This document shows, one piece after another, positions 62,705 to 64,000 of a stretch of 64,000 bases of DNA. Source of the stretch: Candidatus Thorarchaeota archaeon. Lineage in GTDB: Archaea > Asgardarchaeota > Thorarchaeia > Thorarchaeales > Thorarchaeaceae. The stretch spans positions 1 to 64,000 of the forward strand of contig JAGXKG010000006.1 of assembly GCA_018335335.1 (NCBI GenBank). The letters run 5' to 3'. The number at the start of each line of letters is the position of its first letter. The stretch's first letter is position 1. Both the position numbers and the translations under genes were made by a program. Below the pieces are notes generated by a model, which saw only the letters and a program-made list of their open reading frames with translations, did not search any database and was not told the DNA's origin.

Positions 62705-64000
62705 TTAGACCCCTCCTCTGTAAGGGCCAGCTTCAGCCCAATGTGCGTTCAGGGCTTCCTGAAGATTTACACGTGAATTTGTTACAGCCACAATGACAAT
62801 CATGCCCACCATAGAAACCACAAAGAAGATGAGTATCGTAAGAAGGGTTAACCATGGGACGGATGGAAATATCCCTACAGGGAATATGAAACTGCTTGTG
62901 GAAATCGTTGCAAGTGTGTTTGCTATGAAAACCGGGGAGAACAGCAGAAGCAGCATTAGGGCAGATAGTGTTATTATGAACAACTCGGCAACTTGTGTTC
63001 TAACCACATCTCTTGTCTCGGCTCCCATAGCCCGCAAGAGAGCCACTTCACGTTTTCGTGAGCGCACATCTTCGGCTGCGTAGACTGAGAACCCTCCAAA
63101 CATAACAAGAACCATGCCCACTGTTGTCATCGTATCGACTGCGCGGTTCATACTATATCCCGGTTGTCTAACATATTGGGAGAGTTCATATTCTACAGTT
63201 GTCCAGCCATCGTTGGCATACAAGATTCCAATTCGTTCTGGATTCTCTCTTACTGCGTTGCCACAGCTATTCATGAGCTCCTCAGCCATCGCTGTGGAAT
63301 TCCCGTTTTGTTTGACATTTATACAAAGGACGCTGCGTGCCGACCGCGTGAAATTGATTCCACCTGCGAGGTATTCTCTATTCGCATATATGACATTTCT
63401 TCCGAAAGGCCGCAGGTAGTAGGAATCGTGTTCAGTTTTCAAAAGGCTTGCATCAGAAAGCCCTTCTACAATGGCGAGAACTGAAAAAACATAGACTTTT
63501 TGACCTTCGTCTGTTTCGATCGATGTCCTCATGGAATTCCCCACAACCAAATCGTATTCTTCAGCTATGCCTTGAGTTATTATGGCGCCATTGGGGGTAT
63601 CTTCCAACTCCTCCATTTTCTGGGCAAGTATGGCTGATTCATTCAACAATGTTCCAGTATAGTCATATCCTACTTGACTAAACTCGCTTGGATCGAAAGT
63701 TGCTAGCCTGAGATCTCCCCCATATTGTGTTGAGAGCATTACGTCCAAAACAGACAAGAGAGCCGTATTCTCGGTCATCGGATGAGAGGACACATTGTTG
63801 AAGAAGGCTTCCCAGTCTTCCGGGTATTGTTCATCTAAATGGAATGTCACATCTCCGGCAAATGCGAAACGGGCATGATTCTTCTTGGTCATGGGCAGAG
63901 AGGCATCTATTACCGCCATGTTCCACGCCAAGCTTATAGCAAGTACCAAAACTAGTATGGTTGGGGCTGCTGATGAGGCACTTTTTCCAACTCTTCGAAC
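62705..64000 (-). CDS. FtsX-like ABC transporter permease, 3' part
   Basis: The frame is open to the right edge of the window, so the gene begins beyond it. The visible 431 residues start in a segment VRRVGKSASSAAPTILVLVL typical of the middle of a double-FtsX permease, then an outer domain (about 60-300), then three helices and the loop RSRKREVALLRAMGAETRDV, the hallmark of the FtsX domain. The frame was read directly: no start codon is needed at the TTG at 63949. The partner permease follows at the stop (TAA then ATG). A macrolide/lipoprotein-type exporter is likely. Confidence 0.85.
   Translation of the reverse strand, partial: VRRVGKSASSAAPTILVLVLAISLAWNMAVIDASLPMTKKNHARFAFAGDVTFHLDEQYPEDWEAFFNNVSSHPMTENTALLSVLDVMLSTQYGGDLRLATFDPSEFSQVGYDYTGTLLNESAILAQKMEELEDTPNGAIITQGIAEEYDLVVGNSMRTSIETDEGQKVYVFSVLAIVEGLSDASLLKTEHDSYYLRPFGRNVIYANREYLAGGINFTRSARSVLCINVKQNGNSTAMAEELMNSCGNAVRENPERIGILYANDGWTTVEYELSQYVRQPGYSMNRAVDTMTTVGMVLVMFGGFSVYAAEDVRSRKREVALLRAMGAETRDVVRTQVAELFIITLSALMLLLLFSPVFIANTLATISTSSFIFPVGIFPSVPWLTLLTILIFFVVSMVGMIVIVAVTNSRVNLQEALNAHWAEAGPYRGGV

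Overview
This window is best read as a chromosomal segment of an archaeon, and the gene mix suggests an Asgard archaeon, possibly of the Thorarchaeia type. The archaeal signs are a TATA-binding protein, type 2 isopentenyl-diphosphate isomerase, an archaeal-type asparaginyl-tRNA synthetase, split ComD/ComE-type decarboxylase subunits, a CooC-type nickel-insertion ATPase, TATA-box promoters, and surface proteins rich in Asn-X-Ser/Thr sites that end in one membrane anchor. The Asgard placement is inference: it rests on a secernin-like protein, a divergent tubulin/FtsZ-family GTPase next to long coiled-coil proteins, and heavy mixing with bacterial-type genes (NAD-dependent DNA ligase, LigD-type phosphoesterase, lactate permease). 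Coding is dense on both strands. I found no rRNA, tRNA, CRISPR array, insertion sequence or phage gene.

Layout. 1-7.7 kb: the end of a metallo-beta-lactamase-fold hydrolase, a membrane protein built from four repeats, CooC behind a striking palindromic operator, a secreted C39-type protease, a membrane-anchored solute-binding protein whose two halves are in reversed order, and a sulfotransferase. 7.9-17.5 kb: a YyaL-type protein, a tRNA-guanine transglycosylase-like enzyme, small PRC-barrel and thioredoxin-like proteins, a frameshifted V4R gene, an amidohydrolase and an AcuC-type deacetylase. 17.7-22.5 kb: isoprenoid isomerase, a CoA ligase alpha subunit, ComD/ComE-like subunits, and a PadR regulator with a membrane partner. 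22.7-32.1 kb: two tandem DUF4139 coiled-coil proteins converge on a minus-strand run of TPR protein, 912-residue coiled-coil protein, tubulin-family GTPase and a helical protein. I regard this as the most likely undescribed system here.

32.2-47.3 kb: secreted repeats of a molybdopterin-oxidoreductase-like fold interrupted by one TAG, RidA, carbamate kinase, LigA with a 3'-phosphoesterase, secernin, enoyl-CoA hydratase, an HTH regulator, CutA, creatininase, Sir2, an epimerase and a lactate permease. 47.4-58.9 kb: an OB-fold protein, a radical SAM enzyme, a metallo-hydrolase, a site-2 protease, TBP with paired inverted TATA boxes, thymidylate kinase, a surface protein, AsnRS and an MscS channel. 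59-64 kb: an ABC export-type operon with two large FtsX-like permeases and an ATPase that carries a C-terminal AbrB-like domain.

Limits: everything was read by eye from the sequence. Family names rest on recognisable motifs, domain order and length. Residue positions are approximate to a few residues, and promoter and terminator calls are pattern-based.
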